Positions 11,790-21,407 of a stretch of 64,000 bases of DNA are shown here, in pieces; position 1 is the stretch's first letter, and each line of letters opens with the position of its first letter. Both the position numbers and the translations under genes were made by a program. Source of the stretch: Cordilura impudica (taxonomy: Eukaryota; Arthropoda; Insecta; Diptera; Scathophagidae); the NCBI GenBank assembly GCA_963682025.1, contig OY821520.1, positions 84,101,465 through 84,165,464 of the forward strand. Direction: 5' to 3'. Below the pieces are notes generated by a model. That model was given only the letters and a program-made list of their open reading frames with translations, was not told the origin of the DNA and did no database searches.

Positions 11790-12652
11790 ACCTGTCAAGC
11801 GATGATGAGATCATTCGTTCAAAAATCAGCGACCAAGAATGTGATGAGGTAAAACAATTTTGCCGTTACCAATTAAACTACAATCATAGTCGTGAGGACT
11901 CTAAAGAGTTTTTACAACTCGTATTACATTTTCTTGGTGGCGACGGAGAACAAATTCGAGCACCTGGCCGAACCAGCCATGCCAGATGGTTGTCTAAAGC
12001 GATTTACTCGTTAAAATTTTATTTATTCCGTCAACAGCTTAATCTTACAAATTCAGAGTTGAGAGGGATAAGAAATGTTTGTATTTTTATCATTCGCCTT
12101 TATACCTATATAAAGGATTGGTTTGAATGCGAAAATGCAATAAGAGCTCCGTTACATGATTTAAATTTTATAAAAGCAGCTCATGCTTATGCCGAAATAG
12201 ATTCATCAGTCTCTCAAGAGTTGTTAATTTGGACGATTTTGTGATATTTGGACGAAGAAATGGTGGCATTAGCATTTTTTGACTCAAAAGTTCCACTAGA
12301 AGTAAAAGAAAAAATGGTTGTTCGTCTAGATGCAGTAGAACCAGTTGCAAAACTTATCGAAAATAGAAAATTCATTCATTGATAAATAATGATTTATGCG
12401 ATTTTGTGTCCCAGAAAACTAAACATTTTTTCAGTTGTTTTAGTATTTCTGCAGAATTTTTATTATATCCTCCATCGACACGGGAATCTAACGAAGATTT
12501 TAAAAAGAGTTACAATTTCTGCAAGGACTTATGTGTAGTAAACGATACTGCCGAAAGAGGCGTAATTTCATAAAAGATTTTAATAACGTGTTGACAAATA
12601 ATGAAGAAGAAAAGCAGTTTTTACTCCAGATAGTAGAGGCATACAAAAAATA
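11790..12652 (+). pseudogene. Unassigned transposase-like protein, C-terminal relic
   Basis: The only coding trace between the arms, so presumably the remains of this element's transposase. Plus-strand reading gives an almost continuous chain: RTSHARWLSKAIYSLKFYLF, then NVCIFIIRLYTYIKDWFECENA. After a slip near 12240 it gives YLDEEMVALAFFDSKVPLEV, then SAEFLLYPPSTRESNEDF and NDTAERGV followed by EEKQFLLQIVEAYKK before a stop. The NDTAERG block resembles the C-terminal glutamate-bearing motif of several DDE superfamilies, but I cannot place the family. There are two or three frame breaks and no start region, so it is nonfunctional. Confidence 0.6.
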
Positions 12653-12721
12653 ACATCCTTCCTGTGCGAAATCAAGTTTAATTTAACAATGTTGAGTTGT
12701 AGCTCAAAAATGTTCATATTT

Positions 12722-13039
12722 TATTTGGAAACATATATACGGTCTTTAAAAATAATATACTTTTATAATAAAATTGGTTTAAAGTTGTTTAAATTTATAT
12801 TCGTGAGCAATAAGCAGACAACTGCACCAGAGATATATCACAATGGATTATTTTGATACCAGGAGCACTGAACGGTTAAATAAATAAAAATTAACCGAAT
12901 TATTTTTCTTAAATTCTAAATAGTGGTTTCATAGAGTTTAATAGAAAAATTCGTCTTCGGTAATAATGGGTTAACGTTCTCGGATTTATCCCAAATTTTA
13001 GGAACGGAAGTTCTACACATTAGGTTATTATATTTTAAG
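12722..13039. repeat. Right arm, inner part, of long-inverted-repeat element
   Basis: Reverse complement of about 11370-11700, for example AGAGATATATCACAATGGATTA and AATTCTAAATAGTGGTTTCAT. The arm is interrupted at 13040 by the Transib insertion and resumes at 18205. Confidence 0.8.
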
Positions 13040-14118
13040 CATCGCACTGTGGCTCAAATTTTGATTTCATTGGCCAAAAGTCAAATTTTTTTTTGTCATC
13101 GATTTTTAAAATTTTTACTCCTTTTTGTAGCTTATATATCCAGATTAAGGTAGCCAAAAAATTAGGTTAAACTATTGATAATTGTGGGCGTGGCATGCTG
13201 TCAAACTCAACTGTTTTTTTTTAATTCAGCAAAAGGTGTTTTTTTTTTGTTTTTTATCAAAAATAAATGGTTACTACTCGCAAGCTATCATCGATATTGG
13301 CCTGCGGTCTTTTTTATAATGTTAGTAGGATTATAGTCTTTAGTTTTTGTAAGTAGTCACAGTTCTAACGTTTGATATTAGGGGCGTTATGAAATATTTA
13401 TGAAACCACTATATTTTTCTCAAATTTAAACTTTAGTGGAATAGAACTTCTAAAGGAAGTAAGGGAACAAGAAACGTATACCACCCGGAGAAAGGCGAAT
13501 GTATCCTGTTTAACCCTATATATACTTTTGCACCCCCCACGAGCCCCCGGTAGAACACTTTTTTCATTTTAATGAAATTACTCTAAAAAAATTGCTCTAA
13601 AAAAAATTTTGTTTTTTTACTTTAGACTACGTAAAAGTAAAATAATTAAATAAAATACCTGCGAAAGGGTTTATTGGCTTTGTTTTGATCAGCAAAAAAA
13701 TAAGTCATAAAATGATCACAATAGGTTCTACAGTAAACAAATGATCTCTTTCTTAATTTACCTGTTGTCAAATTTAAGGGTCAACCAAAGTCATAAACAA
13801 TTTTATAAGTTTGTCAATAATCGCGGCACTAAACCACTAAAGATAAAAAACCACCCCATATTGGCGAGAAACTAATTAGTTTTACCTGATATTGAAGTCT
13901 GGATAACAAGTGCAGTTTTGTTCAATTTAAGTACTACCTGCTATGAAATTAAAGATCAATGTGTGAATAACATGTACCTAAAAATGTATAAAATGACGGA
14001 TTCTATAAGGGATTACTCAATAATAAGTTAATACTTCAAGTGTACGGACGTATATTCGCAAGTGATAAAAAGTGATAAAAAAGTGATAACAGACGCAAAT
14101 AAAAATATTGAGAAAAAT

Positions 14119-16138
14119 ATGGAGAACTTTAGTTATAAAGAACTGGCCGAAGAGTATTTTCGAAACAAAAACCAGGAAGATGTTCTTAGTTACGTTAAAA
14201 TAAAATTAAACTTAAATTCGTCTAGTACCGAAATACAAGAGCAATTATCTAATTTCGTCAAAGTACTAAAAAAACGATTGAAAGAAGTTAACTACTGTAA
14301 ACAAAAGTTTTATAATAAAAGTGCAAACTGGTTAGAAGGCCAACTTAATGTTGGTGGAGAAACAGCAAAGCTAGATAAGGCTGGAAGACCACGCAAATCA
14401 TTGGACAACTGCAGCGATAGATCTAAGAGGCGGAAACTTAAAAATTTTAACGAGGAAATTGGTTCTACAAATATAAAAGAATCTTTTCTACATCAATTAC
14501 GAGCACAAAACCAATTAACAAAAGTGGATATCATTGAAAAAACTTGTAATGCTAGTCCAGTGAGAACAAAGCGAATTCTTAAAAGTATACCAACTCCGAG
14601 CGATGCAAAACAGTTCACAAATGAGGAGGCATTAGCATTATTTCTGGATTTGAAATTAACAAAACACCAATATATTCAGCTCAGATTGCGTGCGATTGAA
14701 AAAGGCTCAAATATGTATCCAGCATATCATCACATAACAGCTGCTAAAATAGACTGTTTGCCATCAAAGGACACTATTACAATCACACCAATTTCGGCAG
14801 AAGTACAACTACAATCTTTACTTGATCACACAGCCAAACGCTTGCTACAATCAATAACAGGAACTGAGTTAAAGAAATATGGAAACACAAAGTTAATTCT
14901 ATTTTGTAAATGGGGATGTGATGGTTCTTCGGGACAAAAACAATACAAACAAGTTGTATGTGAAAATATTTCGGACTCAGATATGTTCATGGTATCATTT
15001 GTACCATTGCGATTGAAAAAGATTTTGGAAGATTCGGAGCCTTCGAGTAGTACAACGCAAACAATGGATATTTGGAAAAATGAGACACCATCTTCTACGA
15101 AATACTGCAGGCCAATCAAATTTGAATTCAAAAAAGAAAGTCATGATGCCATTAACAAAGAAGTTAGTGATATCAAGGCCCAAATAGCAACACTACAGCC
15201 ATTACAATTACAGTTAGATGGGCAGCAAATTGAAGTAAGCTACCAATTAGTGCTGACAATGATAGATGGAAAAGTAGGTCAGGCTTTGACTAACACGAAG
15301 GCTGCATCCAGCTGCATTATATGCCAAGCAACATCAAGCCAATTAAACCAAGTCCCGACAAAATCATTCGATAATACCGATGCCTTCGAATTTGGATTAT
15401 CACCACTACATGCAAGAATACGACTTATGGAACACATACTAAAAATCAGTTATGATTTGGATTTCGGGCCTTCAGGATCAATAAGAAACAACGAAACGAA
15501 CAAAGAGTTAAGAAGTTCAAAAAAGAAATGTTCAAGATGAATATCGCAAATTTGGATTGATTATAGATCAGCCAAAACAAGGGTCAGGCAATACAAATGA
15601 TGGCAATACCGCAAGAAGATTCTTTTCAGATCCAGAAACAGCATCTGAAATAACAGGAGTGGATTTAAACCTTATTTTCAGATTTAAAATAATCCTAGAA
15701 GTACTTGCGTGCAATGAAGAAATTGACTCTAGAAAATTTGGAGATTATGCTAAGGAAACTGCAAAAATATATACAACCAACTACCCATGGAGAAATATGT
15801 CTGCAACAGTCCACAAAATCCTTTATCATGGAGAAGATGTCATTAAATATCATTTGGTGCCACTTGGAGATCTATCAGACGAGGCTCAGGAAAAAAGGAA
15901 CAAGGATTACAGATTTTATAGACAGCACAATACTAGAAAAATGTCACGAAATTCCACAAATGAAGATCTATTTAATATATTATTGGCAACGTCAGATCCG
16001 TTCATCTCCAGTATTCGAAATCAATGGAAAGTGGAACATCGGGATTTAGATGAAGAAGCCAAAAAACTACTAAAGAACAGAAATAGCACAGAACAAAATA
16101 TGGAATATTTGCAATCAATATTTGAGTCTAATGAATAA
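14119..16138 (+). pseudogene. Transib transposase, one frameshift
   Basis: Transib transposases cut DNA with a DDE active site and are the family from which the RAG1 catalytic core derives. The first ATG is 14119 (MENFSYKELAEEYF); the frame ends at 15540. Candidate active-site residues: D in WGCDGSSG (codon 14920-14922), D in MIDGKVG (15265-15267), and a glutamate in DEAQEKRNK (from 15878). The zinc-binding layout of RAG1 is also visible: CxxC in SCIICQ and HX4H in VHKILYH. The second part (SGNTNDGNTARRFF onward, to 16138) lies in the next frame; that frame is open from 15512, so the two overlap. A single extra base in the A run 15519-15524 would explain the break. It is otherwise nearly intact; an intron is less likely because the overlap is so short. 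Confidence 0.88.
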
Positions 16139-16686
16139 TAATTATAATTGCCTTTCATTGTTATTTAAGTACGAAAAACATAGTATTAGTAAAAAATAAT
16201 AATAAACAGAACCTACCATTGTTACAAATGCTATTTAAATCTATTGCAGTTTTTATTCTTAAAAGGTTTCCCACATATGAATGCAATGTTTTAATAGATA
16301 AGAAAGATTCAAAAAATAAGAACCCATATTTTCATATCAAAATTAAAAAAAAAATTAGAATCATTGCGCTAATGTTTAGCAGATTTATTTAGCTAGTGTA
16401 ACAAATTAGGCAGCAAACACTAATAAATTTTTCTGTAGTAATAATAATATTCCTTGAGTGTAAGCAAATTGCAAATTTGATAGCAAACATTTTTAATTTT
16501 TTAGTAATACTAGTTAAATTTCTAGTGAATTTTACTATTTTGTTGCGTGTAAAAATTTTTTTGAGTGTAAAAATTTTTTTGAGTGTAAGCATTAAAAAAA
16601 TTTCATTATTACAAAAAATGGTTATAATAATTATTTAACTCCAAATATGACACTTTCTAATAAATAAAAATAAATAAAAAAAAACA
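16139..16686. other. Transib 3' noncoding region
   Basis: AT-rich, no ORF of note. It contains a short tandem TTTTTTTGAGTGTAA-like duplication at about 16555-16588, and the mariner-type element is inserted at its TA (16687-16688). Confidence 0.6.
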
Positions 16687-16688
16687 TA

Positions 16689-17994
16689 ACGGGTGATTTT
16701 TTAAGAGCTTGATAACTTTTTTTTAAAAAAAAACGCATAAAATTTGCAAAATCTCATCGGTTCTTTATTTGAAACGTTAGATTGGTCCATGACATTTACT
16801 TTTTGAAGATAATTTCATTTAAATGTTGACCGCGGCTGCGTCTTAGGTGGTCCATTCGGAAAGTCCAATTTTGGGCAACTTTTTCGAGCATTTCGGCCGG
16901 AATAGCCCGAATTTCTTCGGAAATGTTGTCTTCCAAAGCTGGAATAGTTGCTGGCTTATTTCTGTAGACTTTAGACTTGACGTAGCCCCACAAAAAATAG
17001 TCTAAAGGCGTCAAATCGCATGATCTTGGTGGCCAACTTACCGGTCCATTTCTTGAGATGAATTGTTCTCCGAAGTTTTCCCTCAAAATGGCCATAGAAT
17101 CGCGAGCTGTGTGGCATGTAGCGCCATCTTGTTGAAACCACATGTCAACCAAGTTCAGTTCTTCCATTTTTGGCAACAAAAAGTTTGTTAGCATCGAACG
17201 ATAGCGATCGCCATTCACCGTAACGTTGCGTCCAACAGCATCTTTGAAAAAATACGGTCCAATGATTCCACCAGCGTACAAACCACACCAAACAGTGCAT
17301 TTTTCGGGATGCATGGGCAGTTCTTGAACGGCTTCTGGTTGCTCTTCACTCCAAATACGGCAATTTTGCTTATTTACGAAGCCATTCAACCAGAAATGAG
17401 CCTCATTGCTGAACAAAATTTGTCGATAAAAAAGCGGATTTTCTGCCAACTTTTCTAGGGCCCATTCACTGAAAATTAGACGTTGTGGCAGATCGTTCGG
17501 CTTCAGTTCTTGCACGAGCTGTATTTTATACGGTTTTACACCAAGATCTTTGCGTAAAATCTTCCATGTGGTCGAATAACACAAACCCAATTGCTGCGAA
17601 CGGCGACGAATCGACATTTCACGGTCTTCAGTAACACTCTCAGAAACAGACGCAATATTCTCTTCTGTACGCACTGTACGCATTCGTGTGGTTGGTTTAA
17701 TGTCCAATAAAGTAAACTGAGTGCGAAACTTGGTCACAATCGCATTAATTGTTTGCTCACTTGGTCGATTATGTAGACCATAAATCGGACGTAAAGCGCG
17801 AAACACATTTCGAACCGAACACTGATTTTGGTAATAAAATTCAATGATTTGCAAGCGTTGCTCGTTAGTAAGTCTATTCATGATGAAATGTCAAAGCATA
17901 CTGAGCATCTTTCTCTTTGACACCATGTCTGAAATCCCACGTGATCTGTCAAATACTAATGCATGAAAATCCTAACCTCAAAAAAATCACCCGT
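16689..17994 (-). mobile_element. Mariner-type DD41D (rosa-like) transposon
   Basis: The ends are inverted: ACGGGTGATTTTTT at 16689 and the same on the opposite strand from 17994. They are flanked by TA duplications (16687-16688, 17995-17996). It is 1306 bp long with one ORF, and inserted in the 3' part of Transib copy 1. Confidence 0.93.
16796..17881 (-). CDS. Mariner-type transposase, full-length ORF with mutated first catalytic Asp
   Basis: Open 361-residue transposase. Residues 1-110 form the paired-type helix-turn-helix DNA-binding region (QRLQIIEFYYQNQCS and REMSIRRRSQQLGLCYST). The catalytic domain follows: ILFSNEAHFWLNG, WFQQDGATCHTAR (D252), PRSCDLTPLDYFLWG (D294). Forty-one residues lie between D252 and D294, the spacing described for the rosa/DD41D group of Tc1/mariner transposases. 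The first catalytic position, normally aspartate in FSDEAHF, is asparagine here (codon AAT, 17405-17407, residue 159). The ORF is therefore intact but probably catalytically dead. Confidence 0.9.
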   Translation of the reverse strand: MNRLTNEQRLQIIEFYYQNQCSVRNVFRALRPIYGLHNRPSEQTINAIVTKFRTQFTLLDIKPTTRMRTVRTEENIASVSESVTEDREMSIRRRSQQLGLCYSTTWKILRKDLGVKPYKIQLVQELKPNDLPQRLIFSEWALEKLAENPLFYRQILFSNEAHFWLNGFVNKQNCRIWSEEQPEAVQELPMHPEKCTVWCGLYAGGIIGPYFFKDAVGRNVTVNGDRYRSMLTNFLLPKMEELNLVDMWFQQDGATCHTARDSMAILRENFGEQFISRNGPVSWPPRSCDLTPLDYFLWGYVKSKVYRNKPATIPALEDNISEEIRAIPAEMLEKVAQNWTFRMDHLRRSRGQHLNEIIFKK

Positions 17995-18204
17995 TATATC
18001 ACGCTAAAAGTTAAAAAAAATCAAAAGTTAAACTTTGACCTAGAATTCCTTAAAAAGTACTCAATCAATTTAAATGAAATTCACACTGAGTCAAGATCAA
18101 CTATCTATCTATCTATTAAAAAAAACAGTACTAAAATATTTTGATCGGTTCAAAAGTTACAGAATTTTGGCCAATGAAAAATGATTTTCAGCCACTGTGC
18201 ATCG

Positions 18205-19008
18205 CATCTAAAAATTTAACAGTACCTACAGAATATTTGAATTTTTTTAATAAATTGTCTTTTATTAGCTTGGGGTCATATGTGTCCCCAATTCCAAAAG
18301 GGTTAATAGAGTCATAATATTTTTTCCGAAACCCTGGGCTATTAAGAGAAAACATAACATTTAAAAGTAGAAAAGTAATGAATTTTTGATACAAAGTACT
18401 TAGAAAGAGTACATTACATTTACAGAATATTTTACAAAAATCCCATTTTTCTCGAAATCCGTAAAAATAAAATCCTTGTCAAAAAAATTTTCACAAAGGG
18501 ATTTACTTAAAAATTCACACAGTTAATCTGTAACATGTATTTAACAAAACATTAAAGTGGCAGATCCATTTTTTAAATTTAGTTTAAGAAAATTCTTTAA
18601 AACTTGAAAAAGGAATTTTCAAAATTTTATCAAAAAATTTCCAATTTTCGGCCTCAATGCGCAATAGGTTAACAACGTGGAAATAAAACAATACTTCATA
18701 TCTGAGTACTTATAAGTATAGAGACCAAAAAAGAATGATGGCTTTAATAAATTTCCCAAAGTTGAAAAAATGCTATCAAATTTCATGACCTAGTTTTTTT
18801 TTGGCACAAAAGTGGTCTGGGGCATTTGCTATTTCTTTGCGAATTTTTATTCGATTTTGAATTTTTAGAGCTTTTTGAAAAGATAATTTAATACTGATCC
18901 CGATTCTTATAACAGCTTGTCGAAAAAATCAAACTATAGAACGAAATTTTCGTAAAACCTGAAAAAAAAGTCATATTTTCCCCATATAAACACAGTTGAA
19001 ATTTTCAG
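18205..19008. repeat. Right arm, outer part, of long-inverted-repeat element
   Basis: Continues the arm interrupted at 13039. Its reverse complement matches 10538-11330, ending outward in TTCAACTGTGTTTATATGGG. Confidence 0.8.
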
Positions 19009-19279
19009 TCGATTTCCGGCGCGACTTTTCTTTATCCGAATGTCCCCTTCACTTCACATTTATTAGTTTTATATTGAAAGGTAACAAACTGGACCCCGCC
19101 TATCCCCAAAATCGCATTTTCATTTTTATGGACCACTCTAATGTACATATAATTCAAATCAGAAGTAATGAGATCAAAAAACTAACTAATTATAATAAAT
19201 ATCAGAGATCTTTCGACTTGATCAGCAATTTAAGAACACACTTAATATAATGACATCAACAAATCTTAAAACAGTCTGA
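19009..19279. other. No gene recognised
   Basis: Short flank between the long-arm element and the provirus. An 84-codon open frame (18996-19250) spans its left border and has no recognisable motif. Confidence 0.4.
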
Positions 19280-19283
19280 CGCG

Positions 19284-19781
19284 AGTTATGATATGTAAGC
19301 TATCAGGGTTTAAAAGAAAACACAACTTGTTCTTTTCTGAACTCAACACAAACTAATTTTATTTTTGATATTGTTCTTATAGTAACTTAACTTAACAAAA
19401 AAAAGGGGATACAAGAAAGTAATGAAAGTAAATAAAAATGCATTCTAAAGTTTCCAAGAATTTGGGTAAACGAAATTAGTTGATAATAAAAATTACATTC
19501 CATAATTAACAAGAATTTGAATAAATAAAATTTAGTTTGACCTAAAATTAATTGCTTATTATGTTCATGTTGCAATTGCCATTTAAGTGGATTTAAAGTG
19601 GTTTAAAGAATTCTCAGAACTGATTTGTAAATATTTATTGATACAATGTAATGATTGATATGGGTAATGAACTAAAGTGTATTGTATAATGTGCGTTGTT
19701 CAGCATTATGCCCTCCGTGGTTTTGGTGGTGGTAGTGTAGTGATGGTTGTTGTTGTTGTTGGTGTGCTGGGTGTCGTAACT
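19284..19781 (-). repeat. 3' LTR of provirus
   Basis: 498 bp, termini AGTTATGATA at 19284 and GTCGTAACT at 19781. The U3 side (high coordinates) contains a GTT/GGT-rich tract, and the env reading frame runs into it. Confidence 0.95.
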
Positions 19782-21347
19782 CCTCCCCCCTTAAGATAGA
19801 GCGACGGCCACAATGATGTTGTTGGGGTCGGAGCGATATACTGTAGATCGGGTAGGAGATGTTTGTAGCTGTTTTTCCGTTTGATGACTATGATGAGTAT
19901 AGTGATGACGATTATGGTACATACTACGGTTGTAGAAGTTGTGATTGAGTGTATTGTTGTTGTCGTTACTTCGAGCTTGTTGACTTTGGTGTCCATTTGG
20001 AGATTTAAGTCTTTTAGTTTCCTTAGATTCAGAACTTCAGTTGTGGAGTTTGCAGATACATTACTGTTCGGTAACGGGGGAATGTGAACTTGGTCCCAGA
20101 AGGTATCAGCATCATCGTAATATGTTATGCCGTTTATTGAGACATCACAGTGTTGGAAATGTATTAGAGCAGTCCCTTCTACCTTGAGAGTTTTGGTGCT
20201 GCAAGTAGAATTTATTAGTGTTTCTGGTGAATTAATAAAAAGAATGTAATTTGGTTCAGCCTGATAGACTGTTTCTATTTTTCCCACGTCGTTGAGAGGA
20301 CAGCTTGCTGCTTTGTTGTTCATTAGGTTTCCAATACAAATTGAGTTTTCAGTATCTTCTTGTTTGGTTGGCTTGTTGCAATAATATGTTCCTTCGATCT
20401 TGGGGCAAAGTGCTTTGTGATGTTGTGTGGAATTTTCATTAAATGTTATATATGGTTCAGTTTTTACAATTTTTGTTTCATATATAGGTAAAGGAATTAT
20501 ATGGTATAAAAAATAATTTTCATTTGAAATATTAGGTATAAGTATGTTAAATATAATATTTGATTTATTATAGTAGGCTTGCATGCCTAGCATTTCATAA
20601 ATGTTTTCGAATGATTCGATTTTTATATTTTGGGTTTTTAGTTTAAGCTCAATAATATCAAGTTCTTCTGGACTAAGCAGGAATCTTGAAATTATATTGA
20701 GTTTCGATAGAACCACTGCCTCGGCTATATTTGATAAGTGATTTGTTAATAAGTCGATATTAAAGTTAACCTGATTTAGGTATTGTGTTCTAATAATAAT
20801 GTCTTCCTCGTGTTGTATTTTGTTGGCTGTGTTTGTCATGTATTTTGCTATTGTGTGTTGTTCATTGTTGATGTGTGCTGTAATGTTCCTGAATCTTTCC
20901 ATCATCTTAAAATTGATTGAGTGTTGGTGTGAGAGTGTGTTTGTGACGTTGTCAAGGTTTGTGTATACGTTGGCTATTTGTTCGTTAATCGTTTGTGCGT
21001 CTTTGGCGTCCATGTTACCCGTTATTATTTTAATCGCTGAACCTAGCCCGTTGAACAAACCTCTTTTTTGTCTTGGAGTCGGGTACAACGTTAAAAATTT
21101 ATTCTTTAATTCCTTGAGTTTTAGTGTAGTTACTTTTTCAATGTTAGTCTCGGATGTATGTTTCTCAAAAAGTGTAAGGGTGGTCTCAATATCGTCAATA
21201 TTAGTTTTGTAGTCTTCAAGATTAATAATATGTATAAGGTTGTTAAAATGAGTAATGGATCTTGCAGGACCCAATCGTAGAGGTAAGATTTTCTGATTGG
21301 TTGGCAAGTTGTGTACTTCGAGTATTTGTGTGTGAGTTGGAGAGGTT
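19706..21347 (-). CDS. env: Envelope glycoprotein (env), spliced second exon
   Basis: Predicted membrane fusion glycoprotein of the insect errantivirus/baculovirus F type. About 80 residues in, a furin-type RQKR cleavage site is followed directly by a glycine-rich GLFNGLGSAIK segment, the hallmark of that group's fusion peptide. A hydrophobic membrane anchor (about 18 residues, VVCTIIVITILIIVI) lies about 70 residues before the end, and a basic proline-rich tail follows. No ATG or signal peptide precedes the conserved region. A good splice acceptor (polypyrimidine tract then CAG) on the minus strand puts the exon start at 21347, so start codon and signal are probably supplied by an upstream exon, as in gypsy. 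No internal stop or frameshift is seen. It ends inside the 3' LTR. Confidence 0.85.
19782..19795 (-). other. Polypurine tract
   Basis: On the minus strand CTTAAGGGGGGAGG directly precedes the 3' LTR, the expected plus-strand primer site. Confidence 0.85.
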
Positions 21348-21407
21348 CTGTAGGAAAAATAAATTAGTGTTAGTATAGCACGAGTACAGTGTTTTTGTAT
21401 TTATTTA

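Larger units (their letters stand above)
13045..18199 (+). mobile_element. Transib transposon, copy 1 (RAG1-related)
   Basis: The left end starts CACTGTGGCTC at 13045. The right end, read on the minus strand from 18199, starts CACAGTGGCTG. Both continue to TTTCATTGGCCAAAA. A perfect 5-bp target duplication CATCG flanks it (13040-13044, 18200-18204), as expected for Transib. The interior encodes a Transib transposase in two overlapping frames and contains a nested 1306-bp mariner-type element (16689-17994). Without that insertion it is about 3.85 kb. Confidence 0.93.
10538..19008. mobile_element. Long-inverted-repeat DNA element (unassigned), containing nested Transib and mariner
   Basis: The left arm (10538-11700) is the reverse complement of a right arm split by a later insertion (12722-13039 plus 18205-19008). 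Both arms share GTGTTTATATGGGGAAAATA at the outer edge, GCAAATGCCCCAGACCACTT and TAATCCATTGTGATATATC further in. The centre holds a broken protein gene. Without nested insertions the element would be about 3.3 kb. Outer boundaries are good to a few bases; no target duplication is convincing. Confidence 0.75.

Noticed and set aside
19009..19283. Missing 3' half of the 10335 Helitron
   Set aside because: Sequence right of the long-arm element does not match the Helitron 3' half, so a simple insertion into the Helitron could not be confirmed.
19387..19575. 62-codon frame duplicated at 27394-27582
   Set aside because: Identical because it lies in both LTRs; no motif, not a gene.
20799..21212. 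137-codon plus-strand frame
   Set aside because: Antisense shadow of the env gene.
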